NCBI RefSeq assembly: GCF_000337455.1
Contig: NZ_AOIU01000008.1
Span: forward strand, 14,537-67,421
Reading direction: 5' to 3'
Length of the DNA: 52,885 nt
From: Halosimplex carlsbadense 2-9-1
GTDB taxonomy: Archaea; Halobacteriota; Halobacteria; Halobacteriales; Haloarculaceae
Below, piece by piece: positions 41,165 through 50,662 of the stretch (positions are counted from its first letter, which is position 1; each line of letters starts with the position of its first letter). The translations under genes were made by a program, and so were the position numbers. A model generated the notes under the pieces. The model was not told where the DNA came from and did no database searches. It was given only the letters and a program-made list of their open reading frames with translations.

Positions 41165-42838
41165 ATGACATCCGATTCGCCCGATTCCGACGCGCCGGAG
41201 GGGGACGCGCCAGAACCACTCCCGGACGGTGGGGAGCCGAGCGACGCGAGCGAGGGCTCGTCGGAGCTTCGCTCCGACGGAGGTGTCGACGCCGAAGGCG
41301 CGGACGACACGACGCTGGACCCGTGGGGGTCGGCGACCGTCTCGGACTACCGGAAGCTGTTCGCCGAGTTCGGCATCGAGGAGTTCGACGAGGTGCTTCC
41401 CGAGGTGCCCGAGCCCCACTACCTGATGCGCCGCGGGGTCATCTTCGGCCACCGCGACTACCGCCCGGTCGCCCGCGCGATGCGCGACGGCGACGATTTC
41501 GCCGCGCTCTCGGGGTTCATGCCCACCGGCGACCCCCACATCGGCCACAAGCTCGTCTTCGACGAGATCATCTGGCACCAGCAACAGGGCGGCGACGCGT
41601 ACGGACTCATCGCCGACCTGGAGGCCCACAGCGCCCGCGGGCTGACCTGGGACGAGATCGACACCCACGCCACCGACTACGTCCTCTCGCTGCTCGCGCT
41701 GGGCTTCGACCCCGAGGCGGGCGAGCTGTACCGCCAGTCCACGAACCGTGAGGTCCAGGACCTCGCCTTCGAACTCGGCGTCGAGGCGAACTTCTCGGAG
41801 CTGCAGGCGATCTACGACTTCGACGGCGAGACGGACGTGTCGCACATGCAGAGCGTCGTCACGCAGATGGCCGACATCCTCTACCCGCAGGCCGACGAGC
41901 CCCGCCCGACCGTGATCCCGGTCGGGCCCGACCAAGACCCGCACATGCGCCTCGCGCGGGACCTGGCCGCGCGGATGCGCTACTTCCGCGTCACCGAGGC
42001 GTTCGCCGGCTTCGAGGTCGCCGAGGACGAGCGCGCACTGCTCGGCGAGGTGTACGAGGCGCTGACGGCCGAGGAGGACGCTGGGGGCGACGACGGCGAC
42101 GACACCCTGCGCTGTGAGAACGCCGCCGACGCGCTGCGCGCCGACCGCGAGTCCTACGAGGCCGCCGGCTACGACGCGGCCACCGTCGAGGGCGTCCTGG
42201 AGAAGCTCGAAAACGCCGGGATGGAGCCGATCCGCCGGCGGACCCGGTTCCTCGGGCGCAACGCGACCGACGCGGCCTTCGACGCGCTGATCGAGGCGGT
42301 CGACGGCGAGAAGCGCGTCTACGACGAACACGTCGACGCCTTCGACCTCTCCCGCGAGGCGGCGGAGGACCTCGCTCGCGAGGTCGAACTCGACCACGGC
42401 GGCTACGGGTTCCGGGCACCCTCGTCGATCTACCACCGATTCATGACCGGACTCACCGGGGGCAAGATGTCCTCGTCGGTTCCCGCCTCGCACATCTCGC
42501 TACTCGACGACCCCGAGGACGGCTACGACAAGGTCAAGGCCGCCACGACGGGCGGGCGCCAGTCCGCGGAGGAGCAGCGCGAACTCGGCGGCGAGGCCGA
42601 CGAGTGTCCCGTCTACGAGCTGTACGCCTACCTGCTGGCCGGCGAGGACGACGAGTTCGCCACGGAAGTTTACGAGGAGTGCGTCGGCGGCGAGCGCCTC
42701 TGTGGCGGCTGCAAGGAGCAGGCCGCCGAGCTGATGGCCGAGTTCCTCGAAGACCACCAGGAGAAACGCGACGAGTGGGCCGAGAAGCTCGACGACCTCG
42801 ACATCGATCTGGACGTGGCGGCCGACCGGCGAGGCTAG
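41165..42838 (+). CDS. trpS: Tryptophanyl-tRNA synthetase
   Basis: A 557-residue class I synthetase charging tRNA-Trp. The first 45 residues are a low-complexity acidic tail (DSPDSDAPEGDAPE). The HIGH-type motif is PTGDPHIGHKL, and the KMSKS loop is GGKMSSSVP. IPVGPDQDPHMRLARDLAARM and DECPVYELYAYLL...CGGCKEQ match the archaeal/eukaryotic TrpRS branch. A region around residues 300-370 (EDAGGDDGDDTLRCENAADALRADRE) looks like an acidic insertion. The start is set by a TATA-like CTATTAG 30 bases upstream, for a leaderless mRNA. Confidence 0.96.
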   Translation: MTSDSPDSDAPEGDAPEPLPDGGEPSDASEGSSELRSDGGVDAEGADDTTLDPWGSATVSDYRKLFAEFGIEEFDEVLPEVPEPHYLMRRGVIFGHRDYRPVARAMRDGDDFAALSGFMPTGDPHIGHKLVFDEIIWHQQQGGDAYGLIADLEAHSARGLTWDEIDTHATDYVLSLLALGFDPEAGELYRQSTNREVQDLAFELGVEANFSELQAIYDFDGETDVSHMQSVVTQMADILYPQADEPRPTVIPVGPDQDPHMRLARDLAARMRYFRVTEAFAGFEVAEDERALLGEVYEALTAEEDAGGDDGDDTLRCENAADALRADRESYEAAGYDAATVEGVLEKLENAGMEPIRRRTRFLGRNATDAAFDALIEAVDGEKRVYDEHVDAFDLSREAAEDLAREVELDHGGYGFRAPSSIYHRFMTGLTGGKMSSSVPASHISLLDDPEDGYDKVKAATTGGRQSAEEQRELGGEADECPVYELYAYLLAGEDDEFATEVYEECVGGERLCGGCKEQAAELMAEFLEDHQEKRDEWAEKLDDLDIDLDVAADRRG

Positions 42839-42925
42839 TGAGACGGCGACGGGCTCGCGACGCTTCGCACGAACGCGGTAGGAATTCCCAAGGATAATGT
42901 GGGTAAGTGGCATACGAGTCATCGG

Positions 42926-44176
42926 ATGACTGACAGTGGCAGCGGACGGGGTGGTATCGACACCGACGAGCGAGGCCGGGCCGGTCGCGCGATGACGACG
43001 GTCCGGTCGCTCGCGATCGTCGCGCTGGTCGTCACGGCCGCGAGTCTCGCCGGATGCGGGATGCTCGGTGGCGGCGACGGCGGCGACGGCGGCGACGGCG
43101 ACGGCGGAGCACAGGGGAACATCGACGCGCCGCGGGAGATCGCCGAGCCCATGGACCCCTCGGCGAGCGAGGTCTTCAGCCGCGTCACCGAGATCATGGA
43201 CGTCGAAGGCGAGGCGCCGGGGGTCAGGGTGACGAACCTGCCGACCAGCCGCAACCTGTCGAGCCCGTTCATGAACGCGATGGTCGGGCTGCCTGACGAC
43301 CCTCAGCGATTGACGAATCCCGTCAACGCGACGTACGACCCCGAGGAGGAGACGGTCCTGTTCAACGACGATACCGTCTTCGACCTGAACGGCTCCCAGA
43401 TCGAGTATCAGCTCGCCTATAACTTCGCGCTCGGGCTCCACTACCAGAACGACTGGATCGACGCCGAGAGTACCGAGAGTGCGGTCCTGCGGGGGACGCT
43501 GGAAGCCGTCATGCGTGAATACGCCGACGAGCACATGGACGTGAACTTCGTGAACGCGTACGACTCCGCCGACGCCGCGTTCGAGGCGACCACTCCGTAC
43601 GAGTGGGCCACCTACGATGCGCTGAACTACTACGGCGCCGACTACGTCGACTCGCAGACGGACTCGGCCAGCGAGATCTCGTCGATCTACGAGGGCGGTG
43701 TCCCAGAAACGACCGAGCAGCTCCTCCACGACACCGACGAGGGGCCGACCGACCTCTCGGTGACCGCGGACGTGTCGAACTGGTGGATCGACGAGCGGAT
43801 GCCGCGCCTGGAGTCGACGCTCGGTGAGCTCGGGACCCGCGCGGTCCTCCGGAGTCAGCTCTCGGCCTCCGAGGCCACCGCCGCGGCCGACGGCTGGGGC
43901 AACGACACCGGGATGGCGTTCACGTCGGCCCGCAACGAGTCGGCCGGCGCCGTTTGGGTCCACAGCTGGGACTCGGCGAGCGAGGCCGACGAGTTCGTCA
44001 ACGCCAGCCAGGCCTACGGCGAGGCCAGGGCAGACGGGACGTACGCCGTCAACGTCACGCGGCCCGCCGAGGACACGACCGTCGTGGTCGCTCACCGCGG
44101 GACCTTCATGCAGAACACGGAGATCGCCTACGCCGACGGGACCGTCGAGGTCGTCGTCGGCGGCGGCTCCTCGTAG
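42926..44176 (+). CDS. Haloarchaeal surface lipoprotein of unknown function
   Basis: A 416-residue predicted exported protein. A hydrophobic segment (VRSLAIVALVVTAASLAGC) ends in a lipobox Cys, followed by a Gly/Asp-rich linker (GGGDGGDGGDGD). The remainder is a helical and mixed domain with many N-x-S/T sequons (NLSS, NATY, NGSQ, NDTG, NESA, NASQ, NVTR), consistent with N-glycosylation outside the cell. No enzyme motif is visible. GATAATG at 42893-42899 lies 30 bases before ATG 42926, supporting that start; ATG 42992 would give a more ordinary signal peptide and cannot be excluded. Confidence 0.78.
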   Translation: MTDSGSGRGGIDTDERGRAGRAMTTVRSLAIVALVVTAASLAGCGMLGGGDGGDGGDGDGGAQGNIDAPREIAEPMDPSASEVFSRVTEIMDVEGEAPGVRVTNLPTSRNLSSPFMNAMVGLPDDPQRLTNPVNATYDPEEETVLFNDDTVFDLNGSQIEYQLAYNFALGLHYQNDWIDAESTESAVLRGTLEAVMREYADEHMDVNFVNAYDSADAAFEATTPYEWATYDALNYYGADYVDSQTDSASEISSIYEGGVPETTEQLLHDTDEGPTDLSVTADVSNWWIDERMPRLESTLGELGTRAVLRSQLSASEATAAADGWGNDTGMAFTSARNESAGAVWVHSWDSASEADEFVNASQAYGEARADGTYAVNVTRPAEDTTVVVAHRGTFMQNTEIAYADGTVEVVVGGGSS

Positions 44177-44241
44177 GGATACCTGGACGGAGCGGCCGAC
44201 CGGCGGAGGTCAATCGGGGACTTTCCGGGGATGAGCCGTTC

Positions 44242-45678
44242 TCAGAAGTCGAAGAGGTACGCGGATCCGGTCTGTTCGCCGTCGACGTTCCGGTCCCAGC
44301 GGGCGCCGACGAGCGCGTTCGTCTCCGTCGCACCGACGTCGTACCCGAAGTGGTCGTAGCTTTCGCCGTCGGGGGCGACCAGCTTGGCTCGCTGGGCCCA
44401 CTCCCCGTCCGCCCGTCGGAAGACGTACGCTGACCCGCCGCTCCGGCCGTACGGATCGGCGTCCTGAAACGCACCGACGACCGCCGTGTCTCCCGCGAGC
44501 GCGACGGACCAGCCGAAACGGTCCCCGACGGTCCCGTCGTCCGCGAGGAGCGTGGCACGCCGGTCCCAGTCGACCCCCGAGCGCTCGAAGACGTACGCGG
44601 CCCCGGACGCTTTGCCGTTCTCGTCCACGGAGCTCGCGCCCACGAGAGCGGTCTCCCCGTCGAGTGCGACCGCCGACCCGAATTTGTCCTGTCCGCTCCC
44701 GTCGTTCGCTTCCAACTCCGCCGTCGCGATCCACGAGCCGTCGACGACCTCGAAAACACGAGCGAGTCCGGTGCTGTCGTCGTGTATCGGCGCGCCGATC
44801 AGCGCCGTCTCCTCCCCGAGTGCGACGTCGTTCCCGAAGTGGTCGTTCGGCCCCGCCATGGGTAGCGACAGCTTGGCCCGCTGAGACCACTCTTCGCCCG
44901 TCCGCTCGAAGACGTACGCGGACCCCGACTGTTCGGCGCGCGGGTCCTCGTCCCAGTGGGCGCCGACGAGCGCGGTATCGTCGAGCAGAGCGACCGCGTT
45001 CCCGAAGTAGTCGCCCGAGTCACCGTCGGTGGGTCGAAGGACGGCCTGGGACGTCCAACTCCCCTTCGAGCGTTCGAAGACGTACGCGGCCCCGCTGTTG
45101 TCCCCGTTCGCGTCGGTCGACGGAGCGCCCACGAGTACGAGATCGCCGTCTACCGCTATCGACGCGCCGAACTCGCCGACGTGTGCGCCGTCGTCGGGAC
45201 TGACCCTCGCCGCCTGTCGCCAGCCTCCGTCGGACCGCTCGAAGACGTACATCGAGCCCCCGGGCTCGCCGTCGGCGTTCGTCGCACCGTCGGCACCGAC
45301 GACTGCCCGGTCTTCGGTCAGCGCGACGGCGACCCCGAAGACGTCTTTGGACTCGCCGTCCGTAGCCGTGATCTTCGCGGGTTGTGGAACCGTCCCCGGC
45401 GTCTCCGTGGGTGTCGGTGTCGCCGTCTCGGTGGCCGTCACCGCGGGTGTCGATACGTCCGTCGTCGATGCGGTCGAGGTCTCGACGCTCGTCGGTCGTG
45501 TTCCCGTCCCCATCGCAGCGGCAGTCTCGTCCGGCGTGAGCGTGACGGACGGTGTCACCGCCGTCGCCCGCTCGTCCGTCGAGTCACCGTTCGTCCCTGC
45601 CGGACAGCCCGCGATCCCCGCAGCCACGACCGCGGTGCCCCATCCAAGTAACTCCCGTCGCTCCCAAGTACCCGTCAT
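44242..45678 (-). CDS. Tat-type lipoprotein with seven FG-GAP repeats (beta-propeller)
   Basis: A 478-residue protein. ERRELLGWGTAVVAAGIAGC gives a Tat-like start and lipobox, and a Thr/Pro/Val-rich linker (residues 40-100) follows. Seven repeats of about 50 residues carry the FG..VAL..D.ALVGA core: DVFGVAVALTEDRAVVGA, GEFGASIAVDGDLVLVGA, DYFGNAVALLDDTALVGA, DHFGNDVALGEETALIGA, DKFGSAVALDGETALVGA, DRFGWSVALAGDTAVVGA and DHFGYDVGATETNALVGA. That count gives one closed seven-bladed propeller. It would be a surface binding protein. It is opposed to the lipoprotein gene beside it. Confidence 0.9.
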   Translation of the reverse strand: MTGTWERRELLGWGTAVVAAGIAGCPAGTNGDSTDERATAVTPSVTLTPDETAAAMGTGTRPTSVETSTASTTDVSTPAVTATETATPTPTETPGTVPQPAKITATDGESKDVFGVAVALTEDRAVVGADGATNADGEPGGSMYVFERSDGGWRQAARVSPDDGAHVGEFGASIAVDGDLVLVGAPSTDANGDNSGAAYVFERSKGSWTSQAVLRPTDGDSGDYFGNAVALLDDTALVGAHWDEDPRAEQSGSAYVFERTGEEWSQRAKLSLPMAGPNDHFGNDVALGEETALIGAPIHDDSTGLARVFEVVDGSWIATAELEANDGSGQDKFGSAVALDGETALVGASSVDENGKASGAAYVFERSGVDWDRRATLLADDGTVGDRFGWSVALAGDTAVVGAFQDADPYGRSGGSAYVFRRADGEWAQRAKLVAPDGESYDHFGYDVGATETNALVGARWDRNVDGEQTGSAYLFDF

Positions 45679-45756
45679 CGAGTCGGAAAATTCGCGCTAA
45701 TAAGAAGTGTCTTCGCTTCTCCGGATAGTGGTCTCCCGTTCGTGGGGCGCGTGCGG

Positions 45757-45975
45757 TTACGAGTCCTCGATCTCGATCTCGATCGGTTCGGCGGTGGGCT
45801 CGACCGCGTCGACCTCGAACCGCTCGGCCAGCCGCCAGCTCGCGACGGCACCGAGCGCCCCGAGGACGACGCCCGCCCGAACTCCGGTGTCGCGGTCACG
45901 CAGGACGCGACCGAGGACGTAGCCCACGAAGAAGTTGATCGCGAAGTTGAGCACGGCGTTGCGAGTGCGGTCCAT
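45757..45975 (-). CDS. Small membrane-associated protein
   Basis: A 72-residue protein with a basic N-terminus (MDRTRNAVLNFAINFFVGYVLGRVLRDRD), one or two short hydrophobic helices (about residues 9-25 and 33-47) and an acidic C-terminal tail (EIEIEDS). The function is unknown. It lies upstream of the FG-GAP gene on the same strand with a 78-base gap, so co-transcription is possible. Confidence 0.65.
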   Translation of the reverse strand: MDRTRNAVLNFAINFFVGYVLGRVLRDRDTGVRAGVVLGALGAVASWRLAERFEVDAVEPTAEPIEIEIEDS

Positions 45976-46446
45976 ACGCGCCCTTTGTGACCCGAGGGCA
46001 TAGACGTTGCCTCGCGGCCGCCGAGTCCGGAACGCTTTTGCGCGGCGCCGTGGACAACTCTCACATGGCACCCGAACCCACGGCGGGACGCCTCGCCCCG
46101 CTCGCTTCGAGGCGCTCCTCCCGGTCGCGCCTCGTCCGCAAGCTATCGGCCTCGCGGCCCGGGTTCGGGTTTTTCTCCGTCGCCTGACGGACGGCGGACG
46201 CCCGGACCGACGGTTCGTGTCGAAGCGAACGCCCGGGGTCCCGGCGGAAACCGTCCGCGTCGGCTCGCGGGGCACGGCACGCACTTCGTCTGCTCACGGG
46301 TCGCTCCGCTCACGGCGCTCCGCCCCGCTCGCATCGAGGGCTCCGTTCAGTCACCCTCGCCCCGCTCCCCGGTCGCATCGCCGAGGTCTCCCTACGGTCG
46401 ACCTCGCAACCGTTAACTGACGACCACGCAGATTCACGACCAACGA
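45976..46446 (+). other. Hairpin-rich gene-free spacer before pheS
   Basis: A 471-base gap. CGCCTCG/CGAGGCG pairs around 46089-46112 with a CCCCGCTCGCTT loop, CCGTC/GACGG encloses a four-base loop near 46180-46195, and the rest is filled with CGCTC/CGCTTCG-type words as in the other spacers. A short frame at 46067 (MAPEPTAGRLAPL...) has basic, low-complexity composition and is probably not a gene. GTTAAC near 46408-46413 about 35 bases before the pheS ATG is a candidate TATA box. Confidence 0.5.
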
Positions 46447-47973
46447 ATGAAACTTCCGGAAACCCAGGTCGCCGTGCTCGAAGCCGCGAGCGCGGACGAC
46501 CCCACACCAGTCGAACAGATCGCCGAGGAGACCGGCGAGCAGGTCCAGGCGGTGGCCGGCGCCGCCTTCGAACTCGAAGAGAAGGGGCTGCTCGCCGTCA
46601 CCGAACGGATCGACGCCGAACTCGTGCTCACCCAGGAGGGCGAACAGTACGCCTTCGAGGGACTGCCCGAACACTCCCTGTGGGTCGGCGCCCTCTCGGG
46701 GGGCGCCGACGAGGAGCCGATCGAACTCGGCAAGGCCATCGGTCCCGCCGGCCTCCAGGGCGAACAGGTCGACATCGCGCTCTCGAACTTCGCCCGGAAG
46801 GGCATGGGGGACATCGACAGCGGCACGGTCGCGGTCGACCCTGAGTTCGATCCCGACTCGGACCCCGAGCACGCGCTCCTCGAACGCCTCTCCGAGGAGG
46901 AAGGAGTCGACCCCGCCGAGACCGACGACGACCGCGTCGACGCACTCGAACGCCGCGGCCTCGTCGAGGTCGAGGAGTCGACGGTGCGGGAGGTCACCCT
47001 GACCGACGAGGGCGTCACCGCGATGATGGAGGGCGTCGAGGTCGCCGAGACCGTCGGCCAGGTCACGCCCGAACTGCTCACCTCCGGCGAGTGGGAGGAC
47101 GTGGAGTTCGCCGAGTACAACGTCCAGGCCGACGCCGAGACGGTTCACGGCGGCAAACCCCACGCGCTGCGGGAGATGTCCGAGCGCGTCAAGGACGTAC
47201 TCGTCGGGATGGGCTTCGAGGAGATGCAGGGCCCCCACGTCGACGCCGACTTCTACATCAACGACTGCCTGTTCATGCCCCAGGACCACCCGGCGCGCAA
47301 CCACTGGGACCGCTTCGCCCTCGAAGAGCCGGCCCAGATGGATCGGGAGAACCTCCCGCCGGACCTGGTCGACCGAGTCGAAGCCGCCCACCGCGACGGC
47401 GTCGGCCCCGACGGCGAGGGGTATCACTCCCCCTGGGACGAGGACTTCGCCCGCGCGCTCGCCCTGCGCGGACACACGACGAACCTCTCGGTGCGCCACC
47501 TCGCCGGCCTCGCCGAGGGCGACATCGACCCGCCCCAGCGGTACTTCTCGATCGAGAAAGCGTATCGGAACGACACGCTGGACGCGACGCACCTGCTCGA
47601 GTTCTTCCAGATCGAGGGGTGGGTGATGGCCGAGGATCTGTCCGTTCGGGACCTGATGGGCACGTTCACCGAGTTCTACGAGCAGTTCGGCATCACCGAC
47701 ATCCAGTTCAAACCCCACTACAACCCCTACACGGAGCCGAGCTTCGAGCTGTTCGGCCGCCATCCTGAAACTGATGAACTCATCGAGATCGGTAACTCGG
47801 GCATCTTCCGTCCGGAGATGCTCGAACCGCTCGGCGTCGAGGCCGACGTGATGGCCTGGGGGCTCGCGCTGGAGCGACTGTTCATGCTCGCGACCGGCGC
47901 CGAAGACATCCGCGACGTCCACGGCACGCTCGTGGACCTTGATTTCCTCCGCAACGAGGAGGTGGTGTACTGA
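46447..47973 (+). CDS. pheS: Phenylalanyl-tRNA synthetase alpha subunit
   Basis: A 508-residue class II synthetase subunit. The N-terminal 150 residues hold winged-helix modules ([51 protein letters not shown]) of the archaeal/eukaryotic form that bind tRNA. The catalytic core follows with [48 protein letters not shown]-like motif 2 region, [21 protein letters not shown], and [36 protein letters not shown] as motif 3. The stop codon overlaps the pheT start (TGATG), ensuring equal production of the two subunits. Confidence 0.97.
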   Translation: [508 protein letters not shown]

Positions 47974-49778
47974 TGCCGACAGTCGAAATCGACCCCGACG
48001 AACTCCGCGAGCTGACCGGCCACGACGACAAGAGCGACGACGAACTCCGCGAGGACATGTTCGCCCTCGGCCTCGAGTACGAGGGCGAGACCGACGACGG
48101 CGAGTTCGAGTTGGAGTTCGCGCCGGATCGGCTGGACCGACTCTCCGTCGAGGGCGTCGCCCGCTCGCTGCGCTACCAGTACGGCGACGACCGCGGCGTC
48201 TACGTGCCGACGACCAACGACGCCGACTGGACCATCGAGGTCGACGCCGACGTGCCCGACGAGCGCCCCTACGTCACCGGCGCCGTCGTCCGCGGGCTGG
48301 ACATGGACGAGGCCGCCCTCGAATCGCTCATCCAGCTCCAGGAGAAGCTCCACGCGACGATGGGCCGCCAGCGCGCCAAGGGCGCCATCGGCGTCCACGA
48401 CCTGACCATGCTGAAAGGCCAGGTCGGCGCCACCGGCGGCGAGGACACCCCGGAGGAGGAGGCCGACCCCCGCACCGAGATCGCCACCCCGAGCGGCAAC
48501 TCGGTCCGCTACACCGGTATCGGTCGCCGGGACGACCGCTTCGTCCCCCTGGAGGAGAACCACGAGATGACGCCCCAGGAGGTGCTGATGGCCCACCACA
48601 CCGCCAACAAGTTCTCCGACCTGGTCGAGGACTACGAGTCGATGCCGGCCATCTACGACGACGTGGGGATGTTCTCGTTCCCGCCGATCATCAACGGCAA
48701 GCGCACCGAGGTCACCACCGACTCTCGGGATCTGTTCATCGAGATGACCGGCACCGACCAGTGGACGATCGACCACATGCTGTCGATCGTCTGCTACGCG
48801 CTCGACGCCCGCGGCGGCCGCGTCGAGGAAGTCGAGATCGAGTATGCGGACGACGCCAGCGGCGACTACGCGGGCAACACGCTCGTCCGCCCGAACTTCG
48901 ACACCAAGACCAAGACCGTCGACCACCCCGACATCGAGTCGATGCTCGGCGTCGACCTCGACGGCGAGGAGGTCGTCGACCTGATGGAACGGGCGGGCCT
49001 CGACGCGAGCGCCGAGGACTACGACGCTGGCGAGGACGCGCTGTCCTACGAGGTGACGATCCCGCCCTACCGCGTCGACGTGCTCCACCCCGTCGACGTG
49101 ATCGACGACGTGGGGCGGGCCTTCGGGTTCAACGAACTCGACCCCCGCTACCCCGACGTGTCGACCGTCGGCGGCCGCCACGAGCGCTCCCGCCTGGAGC
49201 GGGCGACCCGCGAGACGCTCGTGGGGCTCGGGTTCGAGGACCTGCTGAACTTCCACCTCATCAGCGAGGCGGCCAACTACGAGCGACCCGGCGTCGAACG
49301 GGGCAGCGGCGCGCTGGGCGGCGGCGAGCCCGCCGTCATCGGCGAGCCCTACAGCGAGGACTACGAGATCGTCCGCACCTGGGCGCTGCCCTCGGTCATG
49401 CTCGTCCTCGAAAACAACACCCACCGCTCGTACCCACAGCACCTCTCCGAGGTCGGCCTCGCCATCGAGCAGGACGAAACCCAGCCGACGCTGGTCGACG
49501 AACGCCACACCGTCGCGGCCGCCGTCGCCGACCACGACGCCTCCTACGAGGACGCCAAGGCCTCGCTGCAGGCGCTGTGTCGCGCCTTCGACGTCGAGCT
49601 GGCCACCCCGCCGACCGAGCACCCGACGTTCATCTCCGGGCGCACCGCCGACATCGTCATCGACGGCCGCAAGGTCGGCGTCATCGGCGAAGTCCACCCG
49701 AAGGTGCTCGTCGAGTACGACCTGGAGGTCCCCGTCGCTGCCTTCGAGTTCGATCTCGACGCGCTACGAAACGACTGA
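47973..49778 (+). CDS. pheT: Phenylalanyl-tRNA synthetase beta subunit
   Basis: A 601-residue beta subunit of the archaeal (short) type. Domains in order: a B1-like N-terminal domain (VEIDPDELRELTGHDDKSDDELREDMF), the B3/B4 editing region around VRYTGIGRRDDRFVPLEENHEMTP, a B5 winged helix (RPNFDTKTKTVDHPDIESMLGVDLDGEEVVDLMERAG) and a catalytic-like domain at the C-terminus (LERATRETLVGLGFEDLLNFHL, RTWALPSVMLVLENNTHRSYPQ). It forms an alpha2-beta2 enzyme with pheS. It is translationally coupled to pheS by a one-base overlap. Confidence 0.97.
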   Translation: MPTVEIDPDELRELTGHDDKSDDELREDMFALGLEYEGETDDGEFELEFAPDRLDRLSVEGVARSLRYQYGDDRGVYVPTTNDADWTIEVDADVPDERPYVTGAVVRGLDMDEAALESLIQLQEKLHATMGRQRAKGAIGVHDLTMLKGQVGATGGEDTPEEEADPRTEIATPSGNSVRYTGIGRRDDRFVPLEENHEMTPQEVLMAHHTANKFSDLVEDYESMPAIYDDVGMFSFPPIINGKRTEVTTDSRDLFIEMTGTDQWTIDHMLSIVCYALDARGGRVEEVEIEYADDASGDYAGNTLVRPNFDTKTKTVDHPDIESMLGVDLDGEEVVDLMERAGLDASAEDYDAGEDALSYEVTIPPYRVDVLHPVDVIDDVGRAFGFNELDPRYPDVSTVGGRHERSRLERATRETLVGLGFEDLLNFHLISEAANYERPGVERGSGALGGGEPAVIGEPYSEDYEIVRTWALPSVMLVLENNTHRSYPQHLSEVGLAIEQDETQPTLVDERHTVAAAVADHDASYEDAKASLQALCRAFDVELATPPTEHPTFISGRTADIVIDGRKVGVIGEVHPKVLVEYDLEVPVAAFEFDLDALRND

Positions 49779-49838
49779 CGGCGCATCCGACGGTTCCCTT
49801 CAGAGCCGTTCTCCACCGGACTCGCCGAGAGCCGACCG

Positions 49839-50141
49839 TCACTCCGAACCGGCCGAATCCGACTCGTCCAGCCGGCGCTCGTACTTCGCGAGCGATTCCT
49901 CCAGCGCGGCCTCGGCGTCCACGTTCAGCGCGTCGGCGGTCGCCAGCAGGGCGAAGAGGGCGTCGCCGAGTTCGTCCTCGCTGACGGCCAACTCCTCGGG
50001 CGCCCCACCGTACTCGCTGGACTTGGCGGCGTCGGCGGCGATCTCGCCCACCTCGGCGGCCAGGTCTAGCACCCGGTAGGCCGGGTCGGCGCCCATGTCG
50101 TGGTCGTCGACGAACGCGGCGACGCGGTCCTGTGCGTCCAT
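49839..50141 (-). CDS. MazG-like nucleotide pyrophosphohydrolase domain protein
   Basis: A 100-residue single-domain protein. The metal-binding EEXX(E/D)-type pattern is seen in LAAEVGEIAADA and, after an insertion, SEDELGDALFALLATADAL, which supplies E-x-x-D residues. Such proteins hydrolyse non-canonical NTPs as a housekeeping function. Start MDAQDRVAAFVDDHDMG with a helical N-terminus fits the family. It faces the pheT stop about 60 bases away. Confidence 0.85.
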   Translation of the reverse strand: MDAQDRVAAFVDDHDMGADPAYRVLDLAAEVGEIAADAAKSSEYGGAPEELAVSEDELGDALFALLATADALNVDAEAALEESLAKYERRLDESDSAGSE

Positions 50142-50230
50142 GGACCGGGGTTGGCTCCTCCCCTACAAAACGGTTCGGCGGCGGGTACAGCGGCTCGACC
50201 GCCTCGTCAGCCCGCGGGTCACCGACCGCG

Positions 50231-50662
50231 TCACCGAACGACGGTCACGGTCACGGGCGCCTCGCCGACGACCGTCGTCGCGACGGTACCGAGGAACCGG
50301 CGGCCGATGTCGCTCCGTTCGCCGCCGTGGCCCCCCATGACGACGTGGTCGATGTCGAGGTCGTCGACGGTCGCGAGGATGGTCTCGGCGGGGTCGCCCG
50401 TCTCGACGACGGGCTCGACGGTCCGGTCGGCCTCCGCGGCGGTTTCGCGGGCGTCCTCGACCAGCCGTTCGGCCCGTTCGCGGGCGTCCTCCCGGCGCTG
50501 CTCGTCGGGTTCGAGAACGCCGCCCTCGGCCATCGAGGCGTCGAGCGGTGTGACGACGTTCAGGACGGTGACGCGGCAGTCGAACGTCTCCAGCGCGTGG
50601 GCGAGCGCGTCGTCCGCGAGCGGCGACCCGTCCAGCGGGACGAGCACGTGCGAAGGGGCCAT
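50231..50662 (-). CDS. Universal stress protein (UspA family)
   Basis: A 143-residue UspA-like protein. The N-terminus HVLVPLDGSPLADDAL is the usual strand-loop with the conserved Asp and Ser; the ATP-binding motif G-x2-G-x9-G-(S/T) is MGGHGGERSDIGRRFLGTVA (residues around 112-131), so it should bind ATP. It is a small cytosolic stress-response protein. ATG at 50662 fits the domain start. Confidence 0.92.
   Translation of the reverse strand: MAPSHVLVPLDGSPLADDALAHALETFDCRVTVLNVVTPLDASMAEGGVLEPDEQRREDARERAERLVEDARETAAEADRTVEPVVETGDPAETILATVDDLDIDHVVMGGHGGERSDIGRRFLGTVATTVVGEAPVTVTVVR

Noticed and set aside
46067..46187. Short plus-strand frame MAPEPTAGRLAPL... before pheS
   Set aside because: Arg/Ser-rich, low-complexity composition unlike the acidic proteome; it is made of spacer hairpin words.
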